NCBI GenBank assembly: GCA_012735575.1
Contig: JAAYGY010000036.1
Coordinates: forward strand, 1 to 52,874
Source of the DNA: Clostridiales bacterium
GTDB taxonomy: Bacteria > Bacillota > Clostridia > Caldicoprobacterales > UBA3941
DNA length: 52,874 nt
Direction: 5' to 3'
Position 1 is the stretch's first letter; each line of letters begins with the position of its first letter. Shown here in pieces: positions 9,278 to 19,329 of the stretch. Below the pieces are notes generated by a model. The model was not told where the DNA came from. It did not search any database and saw nothing but the letters and a program-made list of their open reading frames with translations. Made by a program: the position numbers and the translations under genes.

Positions 9278-12200
9278 CTAATACTTTAGCACACGTCCGT
9301 TCCAAAAGAGGTATACATACTTTTCTGTAACCTTTTTGCCTGTTATCTGCTCCAGGGCATAGGTATAATAATCAATTTGAGTTTTGTACCTGTCCCTTAT
9401 AATATCCAATCCATCACCAGGAGCAACATAATCAGTTTTATAATCTACTAGTATTATTCCTTCAGCTTCCTCAAAGTAACAATCGATAATACCCTGAAGT
9501 ATGATACCGTCCTTTGCACAAACTGAATCTGAAAGCTCCGGGTAGAGCATAGTGCCAGGCAACTCTATTATAAAAGGAGTTTCCTTAAAGACATGCTCAG
9601 CCTCTCTTATTCGTTTGCCCAAGGGTGATTTTAGGAATCTTTCAATTCTAAATATATCTACCTCCTTGGCCTGCTCAGGGGTAATAAGCTGTGCCTTTTC
9701 CATCCTGTATAACTGCTCCCTTATACTATCATGGGTTACAGCATTTTTAAAGTCTAAATGCTGAAGTACAAAGTGCAGCAAACTTCCCCTTTCAGCAGGG
9801 GTCATACCCTTGGCTTCTTCTTCTAAAAATGAGGGTCTCTTGACCAGAGTGGGTAGTTCTAAGGTTGCCATGGCAGGTTCATCTGCAAGATCTGAAATAT
9901 GAGTATCCCCGTATCTTTTTAGCTCTGTTACCGATACTTTTACAGGCAGTCTGCTAGCCTCTAGATGAGGGTACTCCCATTCCAGTCTGTTGAAAATCTC
10001 ATTTCCTATGGCCAGCTCATCTTCATCCCCTATCTCCCAAAGGAAGTCTGCCCTGTCCACAGTATCCTCATGGAGACTTTCTACATCCATTGCATCCCCT
10101 TTATTGTATACTCTAATTTCCCACCTAGATTGATCGGATACTAAATTATATATATCCTGTCCCAGGAAATCTCCCTGTTCCCTTAATGGTGCACCATCCT
10201 TATGCCTAATGATTGCAGGACCTATCCAGTCCAAATAAGTTCTTGCTTTCATCATCTGATATTCTGGCAGCTTTCCATCTTTAGAAGCAAGTGCATATTC
10301 CCAGTTTCTTATCTCCTTGTCCAGGTCTTTAACAGCACCAGTAATAATAAGCCTCTCCCTGGCTCTGGTCAGTCCTACGTATAGTATTCGCATTTCCTCA
10401 GATAAAGTTTCAGCTGTTATTCTGTTTTTTAATGCCTGCTTTGCCAAGGTAGAATAGGTAATTCTTCTATCATAATCCACATAATCGGGACCCAGTCCCA
10501 AATCCTGATGAAATAGAATATTTCGTGTGGTATCCATAAGATTAAATCTTTTACCACAGCCTGAAACAAAGACTATGGGAAATTCCAATCCCTTACTCTT
10601 ATGAATACTCATTATCCTAACCACATTTTCATTCTCTCCAAGAATTTTTGCACTGCCCATGTCTCCCTGGCTGGTTTTTAACCTGTCTATAAAATGTATA
10701 AAATTAAATAGCCCCTTATAACTGGTTTCTTCATACTGCCGTGCTCTTTCAAACAAAATCCTTAAGTTTGCCTGCCTTTGTACTCCTCCCGGCATAGCCC
10801 CAACACAGCTATAGTACCCTGTCTCTCCGTATAGATACCAGATTAGCTCATCAGTAGACAGGTAATGGGCCATATCCCTCCATCGATTAAGCCTGTCGAT
10901 AAACTCCCTGGCCTTCCGGACCAGGGGACTTTGCCCCTCTTGTGCCATTTTGATTAAGGCTTCGTAAAATGTTGATTGCCTGTCCATTAGCCTTACGTCA
11001 ATTAACTCCTCGGGACTCCAGGATTCAATAGGAGATCTGAGAACTGCCAGCAGAGGAATGTCCTGCATGGGATTATCGATTATCTGAAGTAGAGAGAGCA
11101 TGGTCTGTACTTCTATCGTCTTAAAATATCCTGTTCCGCTATCTGAGTAGGCAGGAATACCCTGAAGGGACAGTTCCTCAGCAAAGGTATCTGCCCAGTT
11201 TTGAGTTGTTCTAAGGAGTATTACTATATCCCTAAACTCAGCATGCCTGTAAGCATCTTTGTTTTTATCATAGACTTTAACTGGCTGTTCTTTTTTATCC
11301 ATTCCCACCAGTTCTCTTATCCTACGGGCAATTATTCTGGCCTCGGTTTGGATAATGTCTAAATCTAAGGTTTCTTCCATATCTGAATCTATAGATTCCT
11401 CATTCTTGGTATCGATAATACAAAACTCTACGGGATATCCTTCGGCTGGCTGTCCTTCCTCCTCTCTATAAATAGCCCCTGGATTTAGGGCTTCCTCATC
11501 ATCATAATCCAGTTCCCCTACGCTCTCGGACATTATCTGTTTAAATATAAAGTTAACTCCGTCTATTATACTTTTTCGGCTTCTGAAGTTTTTATAGAGT
11601 TGAATCTTACGGTTTTTAGTTCCAGGTTCTATTGAGTAGGAATTATATTTCTCCATAAATAACTCCGGTCTGGCCTGACGAAAACGGTAGATACTCTGTT
11701 TTACATCCCCTACCATAAACATGTTAGGAGTATCACTGTCCCTTCTGGAAACAGTACTTAATATTACCTCTTGCACCAGATTGCTATCCTGATATTCATC
11801 TATCAGTACCTCTTCATACCGCTCCCTTAGCTCTAAAGCCGCTTTGGAAGGATACCTCTCTCCCTTTTCCCCCTCCTCAAGGAGTACCTGTAGACACAAA
11901 TGCTCTAGGTCGTTAAAATCCAGCAGCCCCCTTGCTCTTTTCTTTTCCCTGTATCTCTCACCTAGTTCCAGTGCCAGTTCCGTCAAACATTTCATCATAG
12001 GATAGAGCTGGTTTAGGTCTCTTATAACCTGGCCTGGTGCTAGCCCAAATAGTTCTTCCTGTAGTTTCTTTATACGTCCCTTTATATCATCTCTTATGTT
12101 CTTTACCTGCTGCTGTTTATCCTTGTCTGCATCCTTTCCACACCTAGGCAGTCTTCTAAATTCCACTAAGGATAGATAGTGGTGTATGCTTCCCCAGCCC

Positions 12201-13012
12201 GAATCACAGCCCTTTAAAATATCCTGGAGAGCTGAATATTCCTCCTTGAAATTATCCAGGTAGGGATGAAGCCCCGCATCTTCTTCTATAACTTCTATTG
12301 CATATTCCATAGCCTGTACTAATCCAGATATTTCTACCTTCAGGCTTTCTATTAGCTCCCTGCCCCAAACGGTATCTCCTAAATCCGTGCCCTCAGGAAT
12401 ATTAAAATCCTCACTATGCCTGCTTAACCATTCTTCCGGCCAGGGATGGCTTTGGACGAAATCATAGAGATCCAGAACCATGTCCTGAAGTCTTCTGTCA
12501 TCGCGATTGCCGCTATAGCACTCTACCAAATCTAAAAAATGCCCGTCTATATCTTCTCCCAGATATTTATCTTCAAATAGCTCCTCCAAAGCCTCCAGCT
12601 TTAGCAGCAAGGCCTCTGTCTGGTTTGCAATCCGAAAATTTGGATCCACTTCTAACTGGTGAAAGTTATTTTTTATAACCTCCAGACAGAAGGAATGGAT
12701 TGTCATTATACTTGCTCTGTTTAGTAAAGCCAGCTGCCGCTGCAAGATTTCAGACTCAGGATTCTTTTCTAAAGCGCTGGATAGAGCATCCCCTATTCGT
12801 TCCTTCATCTCAGTTGCAGCAGCATTGGTAAAGGTGACCACCAATAGTCTATCTATGTCCACAGGCTTTTGTGGATGGGTAACCTTGCGAATAATCCTTT
12901 CCACCAATACAGCTGTCTTACCTGCACCGGCGGCAGCTGCCACTAACAGGTTACTGCCCTGGGTTTCTATTGCACTAAGCTGCTCATCTGTCCATCTTGG
13001 CTTACTGCTCAT
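9278..13012 (-). CDS. addA: ATP-dependent helicase/nuclease subunit A
   Basis: A 1244-residue UvrD-like helicase with a RecB-type nuclease domain, the AddA half of the Gram-positive AddAB double-strand-break resection enzyme. The Walker A motif AAAGAGKTAVLV lies near the N terminus and the Walker B motif is DEYQDSN. GDVKQSIYRFR and SIHKSKGLEFP are later helicase motifs. The nuclease signature LVDYKTDYV lies near the C terminus. I chose the start MSSKPRWTDEQ at 13012 because AAAGGAGG lies about eight bases before it. A further in-frame start at 13054 has no comparable site. The gene overlaps the end of addB by 11 bases, implying translational coupling. Confidence 0.95.
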   Translation of the reverse strand: MSSKPRWTDEQLSAIETQGSNLLVAAAAGAGKTAVLVERIIRKVTHPQKPVDIDRLLVVTFTNAAATEMKERIGDALSSALEKNPESEILQRQLALLNRASIMTIHSFCLEVIKNNFHQLEVDPNFRIANQTEALLLKLEALEELFEDKYLGEDIDGHFLDLVECYSGNRDDRRLQDMVLDLYDFVQSHPWPEEWLSRHSEDFNIPEGTDLGDTVWGRELIESLKVEISGLVQAMEYAIEVIEEDAGLHPYLDNFKEEYSALQDILKGCDSGWGSIHHYLSLVEFRRLPRCGKDADKDKQQQVKNIRDDIKGRIKKLQEELFGLAPGQVIRDLNQLYPMMKCLTELALELGERYREKKRARGLLDFNDLEHLCLQVLLEEGEKGERYPSKAALELRERYEEVLIDEYQDSNLVQEVILSTVSRRDSDTPNMFMVGDVKQSIYRFRQARPELFMEKYNSYSIEPGTKNRKIQLYKNFRSRKSIIDGVNFIFKQIMSESVGELDYDDEEALNPGAIYREEEGQPAEGYPVEFCIIDTKNEESIDSDMEETLDLDIIQTEARIIARRIRELVGMDKKEQPVKVYDKNKDAYRHAEFRDIVILLRTTQNWADTFAEELSLQGIPAYSDSGTGYFKTIEVQTMLSLLQIIDNPMQDIPLLAVLRSPIESWSPEELIDVRLMDRQSTFYEALIKMAQEGQSPLVRKAREFIDRLNRWRDMAHYLSTDELIWYLYGETGYYSCVGAMPGGVQRQANLRILFERARQYEETSYKGLFNFIHFIDRLKTSQGDMGSAKILGENENVVRIMSIHKSKGLEFPIVFVSGCGKRFNLMDTTRNILFHQDLGLGPDYVDYDRRITYSTLAKQALKNRITAETLSEEMRILYVGLTRARERLIITGAVKDLDKEIRNWEYALASKDGKLPEYQMMKARTYLDWIGPAIIRHKDGAPLREQGDFLGQDIYNLVSDQSRWEIRVYNKGDAMDVESLHEDTVDRADFLWEIGDEDELAIGNEIFNRLEWEYPHLEASRLPVKVSVTELKRYGDTHISDLADEPAMATLELPTLVKRPSFLEEEAKGMTPAERGSLLHFVLQHLDFKNAVTHDSIREQLYRMEKAQLITPEQAKEVDIFRIERFLKSPLGKRIREAEHVFKETPFIIELPGTMLYPELSDSVCAKDGIILQGIIDCYFEEAEGIILVDYKTDYVAPGDGLDIIRDRYKTQIDYYTYALEQITGKKVTEKYVYLFWNGRVLKY

Positions 13013-16000
13013 CTTCCAGTCCTCCTTTCCTAATAACATTCCATACTTCCTCATCCTTCATATCCCTTATCAGCCTGTAGCGGTTATCCTGAAAGGATGG
13101 ATCAAACTGACAAACCGGTGAATATGGACAATAATCACATGCCGTTACCTTTTTTTCTCTATAGGGTCTAATGGGAATCCTACCTTCCATCATCTCCCGG
13201 GCCATTTCAGTAAGTAGTTTCTTGCTAAACCTACACAGCTCATCAAACTGTTCCATGGTGGCGGCTGAAGATTTACCTAAGTTTCCATCCTTATTAATCC
13301 GTGCCGGAATTACAAGGGATGAGCCGTCTATGTCCTTATCCATTTCCCTGATTAGCTTTACATCTGCCAGCACCAGACCCTTCATCCTTAATTCCTTCAT
13401 AATAGCCTTCTCTATTTCCTTATCATCTACCTCACCTGTTAAACGGATCATAGGATCATCTATCCTAAAATAAAGCATACCTCCCGGTAATACCTTATCC
13501 TTTAGTGCCTCCTGCCCATGTTCCAAAACAGCTCCCAGATAGGTTACAAGCTGTATCTGCAGACCGTAATATACATCTGACAGCTTAAAATCCCTGCGTC
13601 CCGATTTATAATCAATTATCCTTATATAGGTTCCCTCATGGGTTTTCAAGGCATCCACCCTGTCAATCCTGCCTACCAGATGGATCTTTTCTCCTGAAGG
13701 CAGCTCAAGGACAATGGGGGGAAACTTATCTTTTCGGGATTCTCCAAAGGATACCTCGTAGCCTATAGGTTCAAAACTGCTCCTGGATATATGCTCTGCT
13801 ATCACCCATATAGCCCTGGTTATTATCCTCTTTAGGCGAACAACCAAGTACCTATAGCGAGGACTGTTATTTACCAGCCACCCCATCCTCTTTTCCAACA
13901 GTTCGTCAACTATAGAAGAAATTTCTTTTTCACACCAATCCCTGTCCAATTCCCTCCAGCTCATCCCCACTTCTTTTATCCTGTTGGAAAACTCATCAAT
14001 AACATGATGCATGAAACTGCCCAGATCTGGAGGGGTTAATTTAAATACCTTTCTATCCCTTGCTCCCAGACCATATCTTAAATAGAAGGAAAAAGGACAT
14101 GATGCATACTGCTCAAGTCTTGATATGCTGGAATATACCGGTGATCCATATAATTGTTTGGCCCTATTTACATCTATTTTTTCAACCTGATTGGTATAAC
14201 CTATCCACTCCTGTACCCTGTCCAGCCGTTCCTTCCAAAGCTCCTGTTTTTCATACCAGTCCCTAACATGTTTCCAAACAGGATTAATTTTATGCCCTAA
14301 TACTCCCTGCCTTAATATGGCAATAAGTTCATTAAAGGTAGGCATGGGAGCACAGACCATGTCCAGTATATCTCCCGGATTATCCCCTTCTACCAGATTG
14401 TTGCTTTCGGTTATGTTGGGAAAAATTTTCCTTAAGCGGGAGATAATAATGGAAGGTCTCATGGTTCTTCCCTCATGGTCTGCTATGGGATAGCTGATAT
14501 ATAGAAGTCCGCCTGTGGTGGATAAAGTAGAATAAATGATAAACTGTTCCTCAAAAGCCTGGGTTCTGGTATCCTGTGCCAGTTCTACTCCCATGGCACG
14601 AAGGGCCTGTCTATCACTATCGGATAATAATCCCTCTTCCCCCGGAGGTGCTGGAAAAACGCCATCATTTACCCCCAGGATAAGTAGAGCTTTTATTTCA
14701 TGACTTCTAGACCTCTCAATACTGCCTACCAGCACCTGGTCCAGAGAGGGGGGAATCAGTCCAATCTTATGCTCACTAAAGCCTATGGCCAGAACATTTC
14801 GGAACTTTTCGATTCCCATACTTTCTTCTCCCATGGCCTCCACAGTTTGATCCAGCACTTCCATAACTATATTCCAAATTTGACTGTATTCGTTGGCAAG
14901 GGTCAGAGATCCACCATCTTCCAGAGTATGTATTCTATCCTCTATTAGTTCAGGCACCTTTAAATCACAGAGAAACTCATATACAGCACTACACATAATT
15001 CGTACCGAGGTTCTACCCCTGGTCTTATTACGAAAGTCCATAATAGGTTTAAGGATTTCTCTCCTGGTTTTATTCACCCTGTCTAATATATATAGCTCCC
15101 GTTCCGTTATGCCTGTAGTGCTAAATTCTGAATCCGGTCTGAAATTCCAGTCATCTTCTCTCAGCCATTGATTCCCCCTTATTCCATTTGCCAGCACATA
15201 GTTTTCCAGTATATCAATATCCTCTCTATTTATGCCTGTTAAGCCTGTCTTTAGATATCTAAATACCGCTTCATAGGACCAATTGTGTATAAAGATATCC
15301 ATCATAGATAGTATCAAGGTAACAAGGGGATGGCTGTCTATGGGCTTTTTCATATCTATAAAAAAGGGAATGCCGTACTGGGAAAAAATAGCCGAGATTA
15401 GCTTGTGGTATTCATCTAAATTCCTTGTCACCACAGCAATATCCTTGTATCTTATGCCCCTCTCCCTGCACAAACATTGAATTTTCCGTGCTGCCTGTTC
15501 AATCTCTGTATAGATATTACTGGCAGTAAAAATCTCTATATCACTGGTTTTCTCTGTATACCTTTTGTAGGGATAGGAAAAGAAGTATCCTTCCAAATGT
15601 GCTAACTCCTCACTGTCCTTATATCTATAATAGGGCTGTTCTTTGAAGGTTACCGGCTTTTCAATCTCAATATCATTTTTCCTGGCCAGTTCCAAAAGCC
15701 TTGCGGTGGTATTGCGTACAGGTGCAAATACATCATTGTTTAAAACGGGCATTTCATCCATAAGGTAATCGGTACACAGACAAACGCTTATCCGTTTGCC
15801 TTTCTTAAGGAGTTCCTCAATAACCCTATATTCCTGGGGGGTAAAGCCTGAAAATTCATCTATCCAGATCTCTGCTCCATCAAACTGAGTGGATTCAGCC
15901 AGTTTTTCAGCCAGCAGGGTCAGATCATCGTCTGCGTCTATGTATCTTTGGTGAACCAACTCTTCAAATCTACGGTATATGATACCAATCTCCTTTATCT

Positions 16001-16472
16001 TTTCCTTTAAAGTTTCATCCTCAATACTAGTATGTAAATTTTCAAGCATGTCAGGGGTAATGTTATATCTTTTCAGCTCAGATATAAGCTCAGAGATAGT
16101 GTTTACAAAACCCGATTGCGCTGAAGCTCTATGAAAGAAATTCAAATGCTCACGCAGTTCCTCAATAATCCGATAAAGCAGCATAGCCTTTCCAGAGGGA
16201 TTAATATGTCGCCTGGTAAATCCCCCTACTTCCGCAAAAACCCGGTATGCCATTCGCCTAAAACTTAGGACCTGAGCATCTATAGCACCGCCCCTGGGTG
16301 CAATCTGCACCAAGTCCTTTTCAGCCTGCATGGAATACTGTTCCGGAACAAGTAAAATTAAGGGACCTTTTACTTGATCTGCTTTCATATCCTCCAGCCG
16401 ATTTCGAATTTCCTGCATACAAAAATGACTTTTCCCACATCCTGCTCTACCATAGATTATCCTTAAACTCAT
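13002..16472 (-). CDS. addB: ATP-dependent helicase/deoxyribonuclease subunit B
   Basis: A 1156-residue AddB. The N-terminal Walker A motif GRAGCGKSHF is intact. The nuclease domain has IIDYKSGRRDF. The iron-sulfur cluster ligands are one Cys at about residue 792 (ASCPFSFY) and the C-terminal group CDYCPYSPVC near residues 1110-1120. With AddA it loads RecA at Chi-like sites after resecting breaks. It is first of the two-gene unit. The region upstream carries fragment E of the dispersed repeat and the terminator of the KDG kinase operon, so addBA should have a promoter of its own between about 16473 and 16675; I could not assign it with confidence. Confidence 0.95.
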   Translation of the reverse strand: MSLRIIYGRAGCGKSHFCMQEIRNRLEDMKADQVKGPLILLVPEQYSMQAEKDLVQIAPRGGAIDAQVLSFRRMAYRVFAEVGGFTRRHINPSGKAMLLYRIIEELREHLNFFHRASAQSGFVNTISELISELKRYNITPDMLENLHTSIEDETLKEKIKEIGIIYRRFEELVHQRYIDADDDLTLLAEKLAESTQFDGAEIWIDEFSGFTPQEYRVIEELLKKGKRISVCLCTDYLMDEMPVLNNDVFAPVRNTTARLLELARKNDIEIEKPVTFKEQPYYRYKDSEELAHLEGYFFSYPYKRYTEKTSDIEIFTASNIYTEIEQAARKIQCLCRERGIRYKDIAVVTRNLDEYHKLISAIFSQYGIPFFIDMKKPIDSHPLVTLILSMMDIFIHNWSYEAVFRYLKTGLTGINREDIDILENYVLANGIRGNQWLREDDWNFRPDSEFSTTGITERELYILDRVNKTRREILKPIMDFRNKTRGRTSVRIMCSAVYEFLCDLKVPELIEDRIHTLEDGGSLTLANEYSQIWNIVMEVLDQTVEAMGEESMGIEKFRNVLAIGFSEHKIGLIPPSLDQVLVGSIERSRSHEIKALLILGVNDGVFPAPPGEEGLLSDSDRQALRAMGVELAQDTRTQAFEEQFIIYSTLSTTGGLLYISYPIADHEGRTMRPSIIISRLRKIFPNITESNNLVEGDNPGDILDMVCAPMPTFNELIAILRQGVLGHKINPVWKHVRDWYEKQELWKERLDRVQEWIGYTNQVEKIDVNRAKQLYGSPVYSSISRLEQYASCPFSFYLRYGLGARDRKVFKLTPPDLGSFMHHVIDEFSNRIKEVGMSWRELDRDWCEKEISSIVDELLEKRMGWLVNNSPRYRYLVVRLKRIITRAIWVIAEHISRSSFEPIGYEVSFGESRKDKFPPIVLELPSGEKIHLVGRIDRVDALKTHEGTYIRIIDYKSGRRDFKLSDVYYGLQIQLVTYLGAVLEHGQEALKDKVLPGGMLYFRIDDPMIRLTGEVDDKEIEKAIMKELRMKGLVLADVKLIREMDKDIDGSSLVIPARINKDGNLGKSSAATMEQFDELCRFSKKLLTEMAREMMEGRIPIRPYREKKVTACDYCPYSPVCQFDPSFQDNRYRLIRDMKDEEVWNVIRKGGLEDEQ

Positions 16473-16591
16473 TGATTAAAGCCCCCTTGTTTCAATTCTA
16501 CCCTACGCCATTTTTTTGGTATGTTCATTTTATCATAGGCTGCGGTTATATTACAATTATGGTTCCTACACCACAAACTTTTTAGCCCTTT

Positions 16592-16630
16592 TAGATCCTT
16601 CACTTCATTACTGATTTGGAGAAAGCTGAT
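16592..16630. repeat. Dispersed palindromic repeat, fragment E
   Basis: CACTTCATTACTGATTTGGA at 16601-16620, continuing GAAA, matches copy D at 49819-49842 with one mismatch. The adjoining GATCCTTCACTT is shared with copy A on the opposite strand. No terminal inverted repeat remains, so it is a remnant. Confidence 0.55.
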
Positions 16631-16674
16631 TATATTCATATAGTAATAGCTTTCATCTAGTACAATAGGTAAAA

Positions 16675-16711
16675 TTATATAAAAAACAGAACTGATTGTC
16701 ATAATCAGTTC
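16675..16711 (-). terminator. Rho-independent terminator of the iclR-kdgA-kdgK operon
   Basis: GAACTGATT (16689-16697) and AATCAGTTC (16703-16711) form a 9-bp stem with a GTCAT loop. In the minus direction it is followed by TGTTTTTTATAT. It starts 15 bases past the KDG kinase stop. Confidence 0.85.
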
Positions 16712-16725
16712 CGCTAAGTTATAAT

Positions 16726-17751
16726 TTACCTTTGCACCCGACCGGATGCATCTCCCCCCTTTAAGGTTTCCACCTCATCCACAGAAACCAGGTTCATATC
16801 TCCTATTATAGTATGCTTGAGTGCTGAAGCCGCTACTGCAAACTCCAGGGCATCCCTGTTGCTGTATCCGGATAATAAGGAGTAGATAAGTCCAGCTCCA
16901 AAGGAGTCTCCTCCGCCTACTCTATCCACAATGTGCAGGTTATATTTTCTAGAGAACAGATATTCATTTCCATCATAAAGTATAGCTGACCAGTTATTGT
17001 CTGAAGCAGACAGGCTCTCCCTTAAAGTTATGGCAACAACCCTTAGATCAAAACGCTCTTTTAGTTTCCCGGCCACATACTTATAGCCTTCCATATCCAA
17101 CTCTCCAGTTGTTACATCGGTATCTGCAGCCTTAATTCCGAAGACCTTTTCCGCATCTTCCTCATTGGCAATTAGCACATCTACATACTCCATTAGCCTT
17201 CCCATAACCTGACCTGCTTTTTCAGTGGTCCATAGTTTCTTTCGATAATTTAGATCACAACTAACGGTTAAGCCCATCTCCTTGGCTATTTTACAGCCTT
17301 CTTCTGTCAACTGGGCCACATTGTCCCCTAGAGCAGGAGTTATTCCGGTAAAATGAAACCATTGTGCTCCTTCAAAAGCCGCCTTCCAATCAATGTCTCC
17401 CGGTTGTGCCTGGGATATGGAAGAATTGGCTCTGTCATAAACTACCTTGGAAGGTCTGACAGAGGCGCCCTTTTCATAGAAATAGATACCAATTCGTTCA
17501 CCGCCTCTTGCAATAAAACTAGTATCCACTCCAAACCTTCTCAGTTCATTTATGGCCGCATCCCCTATAGGATTTCTGGGAAGCTTTGTAACATAAGCAG
17601 CATCTAGACCATAATTAGCCAAAGACACTGCTACATTGGCTTCACCGCCACCATATACCACTTCAAAGCTATTTGCCTGCACAAATCTCTGGTAGCCTGG
17701 TGGAGATAGGCGAAGCATAATCTCTCCAAAAGTTACTACTTTTTTTGGCAT
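16726..17751 (-). CDS. kdgK: 2-keto-3-deoxygluconate kinase (PfkB family)
   Basis: A 341-residue PfkB kinase starting MPKKVVTFGEIMLRLSPPGY, which is characteristic of KDG kinases. The substrate segment RIGIYFYEKGASVRPSKVVY and the catalytic GGGDSFGAG are both present. It phosphorylates 2-keto-3-deoxygluconate at O6 to give KDPG. It lies 14 bases after the KDPG aldolase gene, so the two consecutive steps are encoded together. The KDG source is the altronate dehydratase encoded at 28071-29582. It has a GAGGGGG ribosome binding site. Confidence 0.92.
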   Translation of the reverse strand: MPKKVVTFGEIMLRLSPPGYQRFVQANSFEVVYGGGEANVAVSLANYGLDAAYVTKLPRNPIGDAAINELRRFGVDTSFIARGGERIGIYFYEKGASVRPSKVVYDRANSSISQAQPGDIDWKAAFEGAQWFHFTGITPALGDNVAQLTEEGCKIAKEMGLTVSCDLNYRKKLWTTEKAGQVMGRLMEYVDVLIANEEDAEKVFGIKAADTDVTTGELDMEGYKYVAGKLKERFDLRVVAITLRESLSASDNNWSAILYDGNEYLFSRKYNLHIVDRVGGGDSFGAGLIYSLLSGYSNRDALEFAVAASALKHTIIGDMNLVSVDEVETLKGGDASGRVQR

Positions 17752-17765
17752 TTGTGTCCCCCTCT

Positions 17766-18413
17766 TCAGATTTCATTTCTTGCTTTCTTAATTTTTAATA
17801 TAAACTCCTCAGCTGTTTTTGTTATAGAATCAAAATCTCCGGTCTTTGCACCCTTGGTTAGAGCACTGCCAACCCCTACCGCCACGGCTCCAGCCTTAAT
17901 CCACTCTTCAACGTTGTCTACAGTTACTCCACCGGTAGGCATAAGCTTTGCATAAGGGATGGGGCCTAGGATAGATTTTATGATGTTTGGTCCAAGTAGC
18001 TCACCAGGGAATATTTTGATTATATCGGCTCCGGCTTCCATAGCTTCTACGACTTCCCTGATGGAGGTGGCTCCTGGCATACAGGGGACCCTATACCTGT
18101 TACATAGCTTTACGGTTTCTAAGTTCAAATATGGACTGACAATATACTGGGCACCTGATAAAATAGCTATTCTGGCTGTTTCTGGATCCATGACTGTGCC
18201 AGCACCTATTAGGATTTCTCCATTTCCGTATACATGTGATAAATCCCAAATAAGTCTATCTGCACCAGGAACTGTAAATGTAATTTCAATACCTACTACT
18301 CCGCCCTTTATACAGGCCTCAGCTATTCTGAAAGCCTCCTCACTGGATTCAGCTCGCACAACAGCTACTAACCCACCTTCAACTATCTTGGTTATAATAC
18401 GTTCCTTATCCAT
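17766..18413 (-). CDS. eda: KDPG/KHG aldolase
   Basis: A 215-residue class I aldolase. Glu in GIEITFTVPGA, Lys in DIIKIFPGE (the Schiff-base lysine position) and PTGGVTVDN (phosphate site) match the KDPG/KHG aldolase family. It cleaves KDPG to pyruvate and glyceraldehyde-3-phosphate. It is second in the operon, 29 bases after the iclR gene, with AAAGGAG correctly spaced. Together with the downstream kinase it forms the lower end of the hexonate route. Confidence 0.92.
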   Translation of the reverse strand: MDKERIITKIVEGGLVAVVRAESSEEAFRIAEACIKGGVVGIEITFTVPGADRLIWDLSHVYGNGEILIGAGTVMDPETARIAILSGAQYIVSPYLNLETVKLCNRYRVPCMPGATSIREVVEAMEAGADIIKIFPGELLGPNIIKSILGPIPYAKLMPTGGVTVDNVEEWIKAGAVAVGVGSALTKGAKTGDFDSITKTAEEFILKIKKARNEI

Positions 18414-18442
18414 ATTTTTCTCCTTTCACTATTTATACTATG

Positions 18443-19219
18443 TTATTTTATCGGCCTTCCAGTGTACCCCATCCTTTTGGAGATACCACTGGCGGCCTCT
18501 ATAACATACTGGGCTATTTCTTCATCCCGGTCGGGTGAAATAATGTTTTTAATACCGGATGTACTAATAGCTGCAATAATCTGCCTTCTGTAATCGTAAA
18601 TAGGAGCTGCAATACATCTGATACCTGTTTCATGTTCCTCATTATCCCGAGCCCAACCAAATTTTCTAACCTGTGCAACCTCTTCCAGTAACCGATCAAA
18701 ATCTGTTATGCTATTTGGGGTACAAGGAGTAAGCTTATCTCCACCTAATATCTCACGAATACGGTCAGGACTTTTATCAGATAGAAGCACCTTTCCCACT
18801 GCTGTACAATGCAGAGGTATCCTCCTGCCTATGGCTGAATACATTCTAATAGTATTGTATTTTTCAATCTTATCGATATAGACAGCTGCACCATCTATTA
18901 AAGTAGCTAAATGAACAGGCTGACCTGTAAGAATTGATAGATTTCTCAAGTATGGCTGGGCTTCAGTTTTCAACTCAACATTGTTTAAATATAAACTACA
19001 CAGTTCTATAAACTTTAAACCTAAACGATAAGCCCCTGTCTCATGATTTTGTTCTATATAGCCTATGTCTGCCATAGAATTTAAAAGTCTGTGAACAGTG
19101 CTTTTGTGAAGGCCTACTCTTTTGGCAATCTCCGTAACTCCTAACCCGTCTTTCTCTACAGCGATAGTCTCTAGTATTTGAAATGCCCTATCAATTGATT
19201 GTACCATTTTGGTTGACAT
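18443..19219 (-). CDS. IclR-family transcriptional regulator (KdgR-like)
   Basis: A 258-residue regulator with an N-terminal winged helix-turn-helix (recognition helix around LHKSTVHRLLNSM) and a C-terminal IclR effector domain (AVGKVLLSD, HETGIRCIAAPIYDY). It is the first gene of an operon with KDPG aldolase and KDG kinase, so KDG or KDPG is a likely effector, as for KdgR proteins. The ATG has AGAGGG six bases upstream. A palindrome GTTTC-N7-GAAAC lies between its promoter and start codon, which suggests autoregulation. Confidence 0.88.
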   Translation of the reverse strand: MSTKMVQSIDRAFQILETIAVEKDGLGVTEIAKRVGLHKSTVHRLLNSMADIGYIEQNHETGAYRLGLKFIELCSLYLNNVELKTEAQPYLRNLSILTGQPVHLATLIDGAAVYIDKIEKYNTIRMYSAIGRRIPLHCTAVGKVLLSDKSPDRIREILGGDKLTPCTPNSITDFDRLLEEVAQVRKFGWARDNEEHETGIRCIAAPIYDYRRQIIAAISTSGIKNIISPDRDEEIAQYVIEAASGISKRMGYTGRPIK

Positions 19220-19231
19220 GTATATCCCTCT

Positions 19232-19248
19232 GTTTCGTATTGTGAAAC
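19232..19248. promoter_or_regulatory. Candidate IclR-type operator, GTTTC-N7-GAAAC
   Basis: A perfect 5-bp inverted repeat (19232-19236 and 19244-19248) about 13-30 bases upstream of the iclR start and downstream of its -10 box. A bound repressor would block elongation or initiation. Confidence 0.5.
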
Positions 19249-19268
19249 CGTGTTCTTTCCTTGTCTGT

Positions 19269-19298
19269 ATTATACCACAATTAACACATATTCTGCAA
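19269..19298 (-). promoter_or_regulatory. Promoter of the iclR-kdgA-kdgK operon
   Basis: Read on the minus strand, TTGCAG (19293-19298), an 18-base spacer and TATAAT (19269-19274). It sits directly after the T-run of the preceding terminator. Confidence 0.65.
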
Positions 19299-19329
19299 TA
19301 AAAAAAGATAAGGTCAAATGACCTTATCT
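19299..19329 (-). terminator. Rho-independent terminator after the URO-D family gene
   Basis: AGATAAGGTC (19306-19315) and GACCTTATCT (19320-19329) form a perfect 10-bp stem with an AAAT loop. In the minus direction it is followed by a run of T at 19306-19300. The stem touches the stop codon. It closes the long array that begins at the gnd gene. Confidence 0.9.

Noticed and set aside
16469-16702. 77-codon open frame upstream of addB on the minus strand
   Set aside because: It starts inside the T-run side of a terminator, crosses repeat fragment E, has no ribosome binding site and no family resemblance.
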